Source: an uncultured Prevotellaceae bacterium
GTDB taxonomy: Bacteria; Bacteroidota; Bacteroidia; Bacteroidales; Bacteroidaceae
Direction of reading: 5' to 3'
DNA length: 10,262 nucleotides
NCBI GenBank assembly: GCA_946408305.1
Contig: CAMJRQ010000019.1
Span: forward strand, 1 to 10,262
A program made the translations under genes and the position numbers. Each line of letters opens with the position of its first letter. Within the stretch, counting starts at the first letter, position 1. Below are positions 1 through 6,659 of this stretch, one piece after another. Below the pieces are notes generated by a model. It searched no databases, was not told the origin of the DNA, and saw only the letters and a list, made by a program, of their open reading frames with translations.

Positions 1-65
1 TTGAGCCACTCAAATTCCTTTGCCAGACAGGAAAAGTCGGCTGCAAGCAGCGAAGGGGCTATCAT
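1..65 (-). CDS. rpe: ribulose-phosphate 3-epimerase, N-terminal fragment
   Basis: Only the first 21 codons are present; the gene continues past the left edge of the window. The translation begins MIAPSLLAADF and goes on to a KEFEWL segment. This matches the beginning of ribulose-phosphate 3-epimerases, where a (I)SPSLLSADF-like first beta strand carries the catalytic-site serine and aspartate region. The enzyme interconverts ribulose-5-phosphate and xylulose-5-phosphate in the cytoplasmic pentose phosphate pathway. The ATG overlaps the stop codon of the preceding 45-aa ORF as ATGA, so translation is probably coupled to it. The identification rests on this short N-terminus alone. It is a distinctive motif, but the rest of the protein cannot be seen. 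Confidence 0.8.
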   Translation of the reverse strand, partial: MIAPSLLAADFSCLAKEFEWL

Positions 66-199
66 GTGCAGAGGGTGGTTGTGGTGGCCGTGAGAAGCAC
101 CGAGCAGGCGGGCTGATAGGTGCGTGCAAACTGGCGGATGCGGGCCAGCACGGCGGGGTTGGGCTGCAGATAGGGGAGGGGGGGTAATGTCTGTTCCAT
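62..199 (-). CDS. 45-aa small ORF overlapping rpe start
   Basis: This short frame runs from an ATG at 199 to a TGA at 64-62 and encodes 45 residues beginning MEQTLPPLPYLQPNPAV. A basic, possibly helical segment (VLARIRQFARTYQ, about residues 17-29) follows, and the tail is rich in Thr and Cys. The product is unrecognised, with no signal peptide or membrane segment. Support for translation is indirect. Its TGA overlaps the rpe ATG in an ATGA junction typical of coupled genes, its composition (proline-rich start, Arg-rich helix) is not that of random DNA, and a long hairpin ends three bases before its start. It could be a real small protein or a leader peptide controlling rpe. It could also be fortuitous. 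Confidence 0.45.
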   Translation of the reverse strand: MEQTLPPLPYLQPNPAVLARIRQFARTYQPACSVLLTATTTTLCT

Positions 200-202
200 A
201 GG

Positions 203-244
203 CGGGAGTGAAATTCTTTACTTAGTAAACGAACTTCGCTCCCG
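203..244 (-). promoter_or_regulatory. long hairpin in front of the 45-aa ORF
   Basis: Bases 203-212 pair with 235-244 (ten pairs including one G-T). After an A/C mismatch, 214-216 pair with 231-233. With one bulged C at 230, 217-221 pair with 225-229 around a TTA loop. The stem of about 18 pairs ends three bases from the ATG at 199. Read on the minus strand no T-run follows it, so it is not a standard terminator for the sigma gene. On the plus strand TTTTATTGTTT follows, which would suit a terminator against antisense reading. A role as an RNA structure limiting initiation at the small ORF and rpe is inferred. Confidence 0.6.
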
Positions 245-282
245 TTTTATTGTTTCCCGGACAGAAAAAATGAAAAGTTTTT

Positions 283-873
283 TCAGACGGCCAGGCTGAT
301 GTTGTGCTTTTCGATGAGGCGGCGCAGATTGATGAGTGCGTAGCGCATGCGGCCCAGCGCCGTGTTGATGCTCACGCCCGTCATCTCGGCAATCTCCTTG
401 AACGATTTGTCTTCAAAAAATCGCAGGATGACCACATCGGCCTGCGGTTCGGGCAGATAGCTGAGCAGGCGGTGGAGCGTTTCGCGGTCCTGCTCCAGGA
501 GCAGCTGCCCCTCGTGCGAGGTCTCGCTGTAGCGCGTGCTGTTCAAGATGTCTTGCGAGAAATCCTGGGTGGCCAGCATCTGGTTGCTCTGCGAGTCGCG
601 CAGGTTGTCGATAATCAGGTTGTGGGCTATGCGGATGAGCCACGCGCTGAACTTGCCCGTGGTCTTGTAGTTGTGGTTGCGGATGGCCATGATGGCCCGC
701 ATGAAGGTCTCCTGGAAGATGTCGTCGGCGATGTCGCGCTGGTGCACGAGGAAGAGTACGTAGGAATATACGTAGTCCTGGTGTCTGCGGAGAATTGCGT
801 CGAAAGCACTGTCGTTGCCGTTTTCGTACAAGCTGACCAACTCATAGTCGGTCATTGCATCCAAATTGTTCAT
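283..873 (-). CDS. ECF-type RNA polymerase sigma factor (sigma-70 family)
   Basis: This 196-aa protein has the two-domain ECF (group IV) sigma layout. Region 2 covers about residues 22-92, including the DDIFQETFMRA core-binding segment at 50-60 and an AWLIRIAHNLIIDNLR helix at 77-92. A variable acidic linker follows. Region 4 covers about 137-187, with a helix-turn-helix around FKEIAEMTGVSINTALGRM. It would direct RNA polymerase to a dedicated promoter set in the cytoplasm. No FecR-like or other anti-sigma gene flanks it and no TonB-linked receptor is nearby, so it is unlikely to be an iron-starvation surface-signalling sigma of the usual Bacteroidales type. The start at 873 is the longest; an internal ATG at codon 7 (855) is an equally plausible start. 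The stop is followed by an A/T-rich weak hairpin (264-284). Regulon unknown. Confidence 0.93.
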   Translation of the reverse strand: MNNLDAMTDYELVSLYENGNDSAFDAILRRHQDYVYSYVLFLVHQRDIADDIFQETFMRAIMAIRNHNYKTTGKFSAWLIRIAHNLIIDNLRDSQSNQMLATQDFSQDILNSTRYSETSHEGQLLLEQDRETLHRLLSYLPEPQADVVILRFFEDKSFKEIAEMTGVSINTALGRMRYALINLRRLIEKHNISLAV

Positions 874-1040
874 TACCCTTTTTTAATTGGTTTGGCGTAA
901 TGTTCTCTCGATAGGCAACGATAGGTTTTATGCGGTTATTACTCGGTTTACGGTATGCAAAGAAATGTCTTTTTTCGGAAACGGCCAAATTTTCGCCGCT
1001 AATTTTTCGCGTTCGTGGCTGAAAATGTGCTCCGAGGGGG

Positions 1041-1069
1041 TTGTTTTCCGGCGAAAGTTCGTACATTTG
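1041..1069 (+). promoter_or_regulatory. Bacteroidota-type promoter for the yccF-like gene
   Basis: TACATTTG at 1062-1069 matches the Bacteroidota -7 consensus TAnnTTTG exactly. A GTTG/TTG at 1040-1043 lies 18 bases upstream, in the place of the -33 TTTG element. Transcription would start near 1076, leaving a leader of about 14 bases before the ATG at 1090. This placement supports the 1090 start rather than the longer frame from 1015. Confidence 0.65.
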
Positions 1070-1089
1070 CAGCAAAGAACCGTGTTGTT

Positions 1090-1470
1090 ATGAAGATATT
1101 GGGTAACTTGTTGTGGCTTGTCTTCGGCGGTCTGGAGGCTGCCTTGGGTTATTTCGGCGGTGCGCTGGTGTTGGCGCTCACCATTGTGGGCATTCCCTGG
1201 GCGCTGCAGCTGCTGAAGATTGGGCTGCTGTGCCTCTGGCCGTTCGGCGCGACGGTGACGAAGGGCGACTTCCCGCCGGGCTGCCTGCGCATCCCGCTGA
1301 ACATTCTGTGGTTCGTCTTCGGCGGATTGTGGGCCGGGCTGATGCACGTGCTCTTCGGCCTGGTGCTGTGCGTGACAATCATCGGCATCCCCTGGGGCAA
1401 GCAGCACTTCAAGATGACGGAGCTGGCCATGACGCCCTTTGGCCGCGACGTGCATCTAAGCTTCTTCTGA
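1090..1470 (+). CDS. YccF-domain inner membrane protein
   Basis: The 126-aa product is strongly hydrophobic and consists of two copies of the YccF (DUF307) unit. Copy 1 is about residues 5-53 and copy 2 about 70-118. NLLWLVFGG/NILWFVFGG, TIVGIPW/TIIGIPW and PFG recur at an exact offset of 65 residues. The hydrophobic parts predict several membrane spans joined by a short polar loop (about 54-68, TVTKGDFPPG). YccF proteins are inner-membrane proteins of unknown biochemical role. The start at 1090 is chosen because the longer in-frame start at 1015 would run through the promoter and adds a non-homologous segment. The gene is divergent from the sigma factor with 216 bp between them, and convergent with the giant secreted protein. 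Its own TAnnTTTG promoter suggests a monocistronic transcript. Confidence 0.9.
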   Translation: MKILGNLLWLVFGGLEAALGYFGGALVLALTIVGIPWALQLLKIGLLCLWPFGATVTKGDFPPGCLRIPLNILWFVFGGLWAGLMHVLFGLVLCVTIIGIPWGKQHFKMTELAMTPFGRDVHLSFF

Positions 1471-1526
1471 GAAAACCAGCACTTCGCAGGTAACGAGCGC
1501 CCTTTTTTCCCCCCCAGAATAAACGA

Positions 1527-1569
1527 GCGACGCAGCCACCCGCCCGATTTTCGGGGATGGCTGCGTCGC
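1527..1569. terminator. hairpin between convergent genes
   Basis: A perfect 12-bp inverted repeat (1527-1538 with 1558-1569, arms GCGACGCAGCCA / TGGCTGCGTCGC) encloses an inner 5-bp stem (1543-1547 with 1551-1555). It lies between the ends of yccF (1470) and the giant gene (1607), the expected place for a two-way terminator. The following T-tracts are weak on both strands (TTTATTC on the minus side), so termination may be inefficient or Rho-assisted. A second, weaker stem lies at 1576-1604. Confidence 0.65.
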
Positions 1570-1606
1570 ACTGTCTCTCCTACCCTCGGGAGGGCCGGAG
1601 GAGATC

Positions 1607-4600
1607 TTACTGGCTCAGAATCGTGTCGATGACGATGCCTACGTCGGTGATGCTGACGCTACCGTCGAAGTTGACATCGCCGGCCGTCTCGTCGAAGCCG
1701 GAGGGACTGGAGCCCAGAATGTGGTCTATCATCACGCCCACATCGGTGATGGAAACGAAGCCGTCGACGTTGGCGTCGCCCATCTCGATGACTCGCTCGA
1801 AGGCCTGGCTATAGGCCTGGCCCTCCACCTGAGCCTTCGTGCCGACGGGCACATAGAGGCGCATGTCGGCGGGGCAGCCAGTGAAGACATTCTGCGGGCA
1901 AGAGACCGCGGCGCTGCGCAGGATGACCTTCCGCAGACTGGTGCAGTCGGCGCAGGCCTGCGTCATGAAGGCCGTCACGTTGTACTTGGTGCGGCCATAG
2001 CTGACGGAGGCGGGAATCATGATTGTGCCTGCATACTTGCCGACGGGGCGGGGAAGGACTTGGGCGGTTTTGGTGCTGGAGTTGAGCGCGAAGTAGACGC
2101 CGTTCACCTCCACCCAGTTGAGCGTGATGGGCAGCGTCAGCGTGTAGCTGGCCGTGGCCGAGGTGTAGTGGGTGTTCTCGGCCGACGTGGCTGTGATCGT
2201 CGTGGTGCCGAACTCGCGGAACGTCAAAGCGCCTGTCTTGGCATCAACCTTGGCCACCGACTCGTCGGAGCTGCTGTAGGTGACCTTCAGGCTGCCGGGG
2301 CTCTTGCGCAGCGTGGGCTCCACGAACGGAGTGTTCGAGGAGACCGTCACCGCCGTCTGGCTGAACGACATCTCGGGCGTGTTCTTCTTGTAGACGGCAC
2401 GGATGGTGACGTTGTTGGCCGACATGTATGTCAAGCGGTTCCCGTATGTCGGGCTGGACGACGGGCCCATTCCGCCAGTTTCCTCAATGTCGTATTGGTC
2501 GCGCAACAGGTTGCTGGCATCTTCGACCACCTCCCAGTGGAGGAAGTCCTTCCGCCACTGGTCGTCGGGCTCCAGCCGGATGGGCACGCCGCCGCGCACT
2601 TGCAGCTTGCTGCTCGTGTTCGCGTCGGGCACGTAGGTGTTTCTGACAATGGTGCCGGTCGTGGCTACGCCGTCAATCACAGTCAGCGTGTACTTCGCGG
2701 GCGTCTTCTTGACTTTGCAGGTCAGCGTCATTTCGGGTGCGGGGAGGTAGATGGTCTCACCATTTGCGTCGGTCGCTCTGAGGTCAAACGTCAGGTGACT
2801 TTCATAGTCTTCCACGATATCCTTCGGCGTGACGGTGAGCATCAAGCCGTCGAAGCTCGCGTCCGCCAGACAGTTTTCCTCCATGGCATAGGTAAGGGCC
2901 TGGATTTCGTTTCTGCCTACCGACTTGAAGGTGACGGTCTGCGACGGGACGGGGTCACCATAGGTCCACTCGAAGTAGAGCCTGGTCTTGTCGGGCTTCA
3001 GCCTGTAGTCGGGACCGCTATAGTCGGTGAGGCGGGTCTCCACATGGTTCTCGTCGTTGCTGCAGATGCGCTGCTCCATGCCCTTCACCGTGGTGGTAGC
3101 CTCGCGCACCACTTCCCAGTCGCCCCAGTCGTGCCCAAAGGCTTCTTCGCGCTCGCCCTTCTGGACAAGCTTGTTGCAAAACTTGCAATAGAGGTCGTCG
3201 TCGTAGCCGGCTCGAGTGCAGGTGGCGGGATTCGTAGCGGGTACCCATTTCTGGTAATCAGTCCATACATACCCGGGGATATACGTATATATCTTGTTCT
3301 TGTCGTGCACGCCATGGCGGAGAGGTGTCTTCCCGCTCTTGACCGTCTCGCCGCAACGGTTGCAGAGGAATTCACCCGCGTAACCATATTTGGCTTCGTT
3401 GGGGCTTCCACCTAATGCGCTCCCGTGATATATCGTGCAGTACTCCACGACTTCGGTTCCTGCGATAGGCGTGCTGGGCAGGTCGTGGCCCAGGGCGGGG
3501 ATGCGAGTGCCTTCCACCAGCACGGTCTCGCAGTCAGCGCAGAGCGTGTGCGGCTCGTGGCCGCTGCTGGTGCAGGTGGGCTCCACGCGAGCGGTCTGCT
3601 TCGTGTTGCCCGTGTGGTCGCACTCCTCGGTGTCGGCATAGATGATGGCAGGGCCGTCGGGCATTTTGAATTGCGTTGTGCTACTTGTTGGGCGCTGGAA
3701 TGCTATGCGAGGCAAATCGATGTCGTCATTGCCCCAGGGTACGTTTGTATCGCCCCACCAACCTGTACAGTCATACCATTGTTTGAACTTGACAGGCTTG
3801 CCGTTGTGATACGTGTCCATCGCCTTGGCTGCTTTCGGGTCGAACTTGATGATGATTTGTGTGCCTGCTGCAGCGTAGTCCTTGCTGGCTGTGCCGCCTT
3901 CTATCATGATAGGCCAGGTGCCGTAGGGGAAGAGCTTGGTTTGCTTGTAGCCGCACTCATCGCAATAGCGCACAATCTTTCCGGCGATGGTATCGGTGCC
4001 CTGAATCTTGGCAGCCCTCGTGCATTCCCACATCGGCCATACATGGTCCTCGGTCTTCCTCTCGCCGCAGACCTTACAACTGACTGTGTGCGACGCAGGA
4101 CCCCATCCGCCCTTCTTCGCGTCTTTTATATACCAGCCATTGGCTCCCAATTCCTTTATTTCGTCCCATGCGTACCAGTCGTGCACGTGCGGCAGCTTGT
4201 CGGTCTTCACGGTCTTGAAGTAGCCGCAGGCGGAGCAGATGAGCTTGTTCTCGCCCACCTTCGTCTCGGTGGCCGGGGTGACGACCTCAGTCTGGTCGAA
4301 GACGTGGTCGGCACGCTCGTCGGGGCCGGCGATGCCGCAGGCGCAGACGAACCAGTGCTGCGTGACGCTGTACTTCGCGATGTCGAACGAGTGGACGTGG
4401 TTGGGCTCCACCTTCGGGATGACCTCGGTGTTCTTGTACGAGCAGTCCATGCACTGCTGCTCGCGCAGGCCGGTGTCGGTCGAGGTGGCCGGGCGGACGA
4501 GCGTCCACTCCGCGAAGCGGTGCTTGGACGTGCTCTTCACGGCATAGTCACAGCCGAGACAACGGTTCTCGTGCGTCAGGCTGTCCTTTTCCACGTAGTG

Positions 4601-6550
4601 ACCGAATACATGCTGAGCATTGGCATAGACGGTATTGGTGGTGACACTGCCCTTAGCGTTGCTCACGACACAATAATATTTGTGATAGTTCAGCTTCTCG
4701 CAGTCGTCGTGATAGACATACACTTTCAGAGTCGGTGTCTCTGCCCCCTCTGTTGTCTGGAAGTCGAAAAGCTTATTGGGCGCATTTGAGCCGTACTGCT
4801 CGTACCATTGGTATGTCAGGCCTTCGCCGCCGGCTTTCACCTTGAATGTGGCATAGCGCTCACCGCCTTCGATGTATCGGCTGGTGTTGGTCTTGCCCGT
4901 GTAGCCGGTGGGCTGCGTGATGATGTAGGGGCTGCCGTCGGCGGGTGCCTCGACGTAGGGGATGGCGACGATGCCCATCTTGTAGTTGCAGACGGCGCAG
5001 TTCACCTGGGCCGTGCCGTTGGTGTGGGTGGCGGCGTTGGGCGCGGTCAGAGTGGTGGGCTCGCCTTCCGAGTGGATGGCCTTGTTCAGGGCAATGCCGC
5101 AGTCCTCGCAGACGAGCCAGTGGGCGTTGCCGTCGATGCGCCACGCGGTGCCGACGTTCGCATGGGCGCAGTTGGCATCGTGCTGGCAGAGCTCGAGGCA
5201 CTGGTCGTCCTCGTAGCACCAGTGCTCGGCAAAGTCGTCGCTCTCGATGCAGAGGTCGTGGTCGCAGCCCATCGACGAGGTATTGTCGGCGCAGCAGTCG
5301 AGGCAGAGCTCGCAGATGTCGCAGCGGTCCACGGCTTCGTAGCAGTCGCCGCACTGGTCGCAGATGAAGTGCCCGTCGGCGTCGTCGTTCGCGGGGCAGA
5401 CATCGTGCTCGCAGTGCTCGCGGCAGTCCTCGCATAGGCCGCAGTATTCGCAGAGCTCGCCCTCGTCGAAGCATTCGCCGCAGTCGGGGCAGACGTGGTC
5501 GTCCCAGTCGGAGCCGTCGGGGCAGAGTTCGTGCTCGCAGTGATAGTCGGTCTGGCAGTTCAGGCAGAGGCCGCAGTATTCACATTCCTCGTCCTGCGGA
5601 CATGCGCCGCACTCGGGGCAGAGGTGGTCTTCATACTCGGCCGAGGCGATGCAGTAGCCGTGCTCGCAGCCTTCCGACTCGCTGTGGCTGCGACAACATT
5701 CCTCGCAGAGCTCGCAGTCGGAGCAGATTTCGACGCCTACGCCTTCGGTGCACCGGCCGCATTCCTGGCACTTCCAGTCGTTTTCGTCGCAGCAGTGGAT
5801 GCAGTGCTCGCCGCCGTCGGCACACCACTGCACCTCGTCGCCGAAGCAGTAGCCACATTCCGGGCAGTGCTCCTCGTAGGAAGCACAGCTCTCGCAGAGT
5901 CCGCACTCCGAGCAGATGTCCTCGTCGCACTTGAAGCACTCGCGGCAGTGGACGAGGTCTTCGGCTGCCGCATTCTCCATGCAGGCCGCGCAGATGGCGT
6001 GTTCCACGCAGGCATCGCCCCCTGCGGCATCCGACTCTTCACCGCCGATGACCATGCACATGCCGCACTTTTCGCACTGCAGTTCGCTGCAGTCCGTGCA
6101 GTGCTGCTCCGCCATCGAGTATTCGCAGTCGCACGCTACGGCGCCCTCCCCGAACAGCTCGTGGCAATAGGCGCAGGCGGGAATCTGACCGGCATCGGCG
6201 AGCTCGTCGGCGCAGTCGTAGCAGACGTACTCGTCGACGAGGTTGTAGATGCCGTCGTGATACTCACCGTTTTCGATGCATCCGCCGCAGTACTGGCAGT
6301 GGTGCGCGCGGTAGCAGTCGGCATTGACGTCTTCCGAGCAGCTGCCGCAGTCCGGGCAGAAGAGGTCTTCGGCAGCAGTCTCGGCCTCGGAGGTGCTTTC
6401 GGCATAGATGACGTAGTCGCCGCCGCACTCTTCGCACCAGGCGTGGGCTTCGCCCCAGGTATCGGTCCACTCCCAGTCCCAGAAGGCGTGCGCACCAAGT
6501 GGCAGCAACGAGAGAAGCAGGAGGAGCATGCTCTTTCTGAAAATTTTCAT
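1607..6550 (-). CDS. giant secreted cysteine-rich modular protein with dockerin-like C-terminus
   Basis: This 1647-aa protein starts with a signal peptide (KIFRKSMLLLLLSLLPLGAHA, likely cut near residue 22). Residues 39-461 hold 79 cysteines by my count, plus many Asp/Glu, in CxxCGxC and CxxCxLCxxC patterns. Then come an Ig-like domain (about 541-643, LTYQWYEQ...YYCVVSNAKG) and a run of H-x-W...T...G...C-x2-C repeats (about 648-1174, for example GHDWGDWEVVREATTTVKG). Two InlB-B-repeat-like units sit at about 878-973 and 1286-1388, and a Big2-like domain at about 1391-1474. A BspA-type segment follows (about 1476-1590, with ACADCTSLRKVIL). Last are two dockerin-like calcium loops (GDANVDG at 1591, GDVNFDG at 1624), each followed by SITDVG. 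Most of these modules are known from surface adhesins. The cysteine array is not a family I recognise; metal binding or a disulfide-rich stalk are possible. No enzymatic domain is seen. It is transcribed alone from its own promoter at 6622-6629. Calcium-dependent attachment through the dockerin-like end is inference, since no cohesin gene is in view. Confidence 0.92.
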   Translation of the reverse strand: MKIFRKSMLLLLLSLLPLGAHAFWDWEWTDTWGEAHAWCEECGGDYVIYAESTSEAETAAEDLFCPDCGSCSEDVNADCYRAHHCQYCGGCIENGEYHDGIYNLVDEYVCYDCADELADAGQIPACAYCHELFGEGAVACDCEYSMAEQHCTDCSELQCEKCGMCMVIGGEESDAAGGDACVEHAICAACMENAAAEDLVHCRECFKCDEDICSECGLCESCASYEEHCPECGYCFGDEVQWCADGGEHCIHCCDENDWKCQECGRCTEGVGVEICSDCELCEECCRSHSESEGCEHGYCIASAEYEDHLCPECGACPQDEECEYCGLCLNCQTDYHCEHELCPDGSDWDDHVCPDCGECFDEGELCEYCGLCEDCREHCEHDVCPANDDADGHFICDQCGDCYEAVDRCDICELCLDCCADNTSSMGCDHDLCIESDDFAEHWCYEDDQCLELCQHDANCAHANVGTAWRIDGNAHWLVCEDCGIALNKAIHSEGEPTTLTAPNAATHTNGTAQVNCAVCNYKMGIVAIPYVEAPADGSPYIITQPTGYTGKTNTSRYIEGGERYATFKVKAGGEGLTYQWYEQYGSNAPNKLFDFQTTEGAETPTLKVYVYHDDCEKLNYHKYYCVVSNAKGSVTTNTVYANAQHVFGHYVEKDSLTHENRCLGCDYAVKSTSKHRFAEWTLVRPATSTDTGLREQQCMDCSYKNTEVIPKVEPNHVHSFDIAKYSVTQHWFVCACGIAGPDERADHVFDQTEVVTPATETKVGENKLICSACGYFKTVKTDKLPHVHDWYAWDEIKELGANGWYIKDAKKGGWGPASHTVSCKVCGERKTEDHVWPMWECTRAAKIQGTDTIAGKIVRYCDECGYKQTKLFPYGTWPIMIEGGTASKDYAAAGTQIIIKFDPKAAKAMDTYHNGKPVKFKQWYDCTGWWGDTNVPWGNDDIDLPRIAFQRPTSSTTQFKMPDGPAIIYADTEECDHTGNTKQTARVEPTCTSSGHEPHTLCADCETVLVEGTRIPALGHDLPSTPIAGTEVVEYCTIYHGSALGGSPNEAKYGYAGEFLCNRCGETVKSGKTPLRHGVHDKNKIYTYIPGYVWTDYQKWVPATNPATCTRAGYDDDLYCKFCNKLVQKGEREEAFGHDWGDWEVVREATTTVKGMEQRICSNDENHVETRLTDYSGPDYRLKPDKTRLYFEWTYGDPVPSQTVTFKSVGRNEIQALTYAMEENCLADASFDGLMLTVTPKDIVEDYESHLTFDLRATDANGETIYLPAPEMTLTCKVKKTPAKYTLTVIDGVATTGTIVRNTYVPDANTSSKLQVRGGVPIRLEPDDQWRKDFLHWEVVEDASNLLRDQYDIEETGGMGPSSSPTYGNRLTYMSANNVTIRAVYKKNTPEMSFSQTAVTVSSNTPFVEPTLRKSPGSLKVTYSSSDESVAKVDAKTGALTFREFGTTTITATSAENTHYTSATASYTLTLPITLNWVEVNGVYFALNSSTKTAQVLPRPVGKYAGTIMIPASVSYGRTKYNVTAFMTQACADCTSLRKVILRSAAVSCPQNVFTGCPADMRLYVPVGTKAQVEGQAYSQAFERVIEMGDANVDGFVSITDVGVMIDHILGSSPSGFDETAGDVNFDGSVSITDVGIVIDTILSQ
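1610..1780 (-). other. dockerin-like pair of calcium loops (giant protein C-terminus)
   Basis: Residues 1591-1647 contain two F-hand-like loops, GDANVDGFVSITDV and GDVNFDGSVSITDV, spaced 33 residues apart. Each has the D-x-N-x-D-G pattern of type I dockerin or EF-hand-like calcium sites and is followed by a hydrophobic helix (VMIDHIL, IVIDTIL). In cellulosome systems such pairs bind cohesins. In Bacteroidales they are frequent at the ends of secreted proteins without a known cohesin partner. The loops are nearly identical, which fits duplication. Confidence 0.75.
3029..4609 (-). repeat. degenerate H-x-W...C-x2-C protein repeats
   Basis: Residues about 648-1174 of the giant protein carry diverged copies of a repeat with an H-x-W/F start, a T-rich turn ending in Gly, and a C-x2-C(G) end. 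Copies are visible near residues 676-712, 747-787, 834-875, 977-1020 and 1140-1174. CxxC pairs occur at 664, 700, 772, 825, 863, 1004, 1063 and 1122. The last copy keeps only one of the two cysteines (ICSNDENH). I associate such repeats with gut bacterial surface proteins, where the paired cysteines suggest zinc-ribbon-like metal sites or disulfides. One InlB-like unit is inserted in the series. Confidence 0.7.
5219..5770 (-). repeat. four tandem cysteine-rich repeats of 43-50 residues
   Basis: Residues 261-444 divide into four units starting at C261, C311, C354 and C397 (50, 43, 43 and 48 residues). Each begins CxxCGxC, continues with CxxCxLCxxC, then C-[ED]-H-x2-C, and ends at a His just before the next unit. 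The middle two have nine cysteines each. The outer two have ten, including an adjacent CC pair and a longer Ser-containing spacer. Looser copies precede them (from about residue 202) and a decayed one follows (445-470). The order of types is thus outer-inner-inner-outer. The units have diverged in DNA sequence, so the duplication is not recent. Confidence 0.75.
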
Positions 6551-6621
6551 AATGTCATTAGTTTAGGTGTTGTTGATTAATTTCAAAGCGAAGAAGAACC
6601 GCATAGGCTTTCTCCTCGCTG

Positions 6622-6629
6622 CAAATTTA
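6622..6629 (-). promoter_or_regulatory. -7 element of the giant gene promoter
   Basis: On the minus strand the bases read TAAATTTG, an exact match to the Bacteroidota -7 consensus TAnnTTTG. Transcription would begin near 6615, giving a leader of about 65 bases before the ATG at 6550. No clear TTTG appears at the -33 position, so the promoter may be weak or need an activator. The leader ends in an A/T-rich stretch (AACTAATGACATTATG) without a Shine-Dalgarno sequence, as is usual in this phylum. Confidence 0.55.
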
Positions 6630-6659
6630 TAAAAAAGTTAACTAATTTACCCCCTCTGA

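Noticed and set aside
1015..1089. Upstream start giving a 151-aa YccF protein.
   Set aside because: The extra segment crosses the likely promoter (TACATTTG at 1062-1069) and does not resemble the start of YccF proteins.
5219..5770. A CRISPR-like or recent DNA tandem array.
   Set aside because: The periodicity is at protein level with divergent DNA and unequal unit lengths; there are no identical repeats with unique spacers.
6161..6175. CxxCH motif (C126-H130) in the giant protein as a sign of a multiheme cytochrome c.
   Set aside because: Only one CxxCH is seen among 79 cysteines; the other pairs are followed by Gly, Glu or other residues, so heme attachment is not supported.
5168..6436. 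CxxCxxC runs read as ferredoxin-type 4Fe-4S sites.
   Set aside because: The classical C-x2-C-x2-C-x3-C-P pattern is not met (the fourth Cys follows after two residues and Pro is absent), and the protein is exported by a Sec-type signal, where Fe-S assembly is unlikely.
1721..6580. Long plus-strand open frames antisense to the giant gene (about 1721-3415, 3425-4789, 5495-6580).
   Set aside because: They mirror a GC-rich coding strand in which reverse-strand stops are rare. Their translations are Val/Ala/Gly/Arg/Asp-rich with no domain, while the minus strand gives clear domains, a signal peptide and a promoter.
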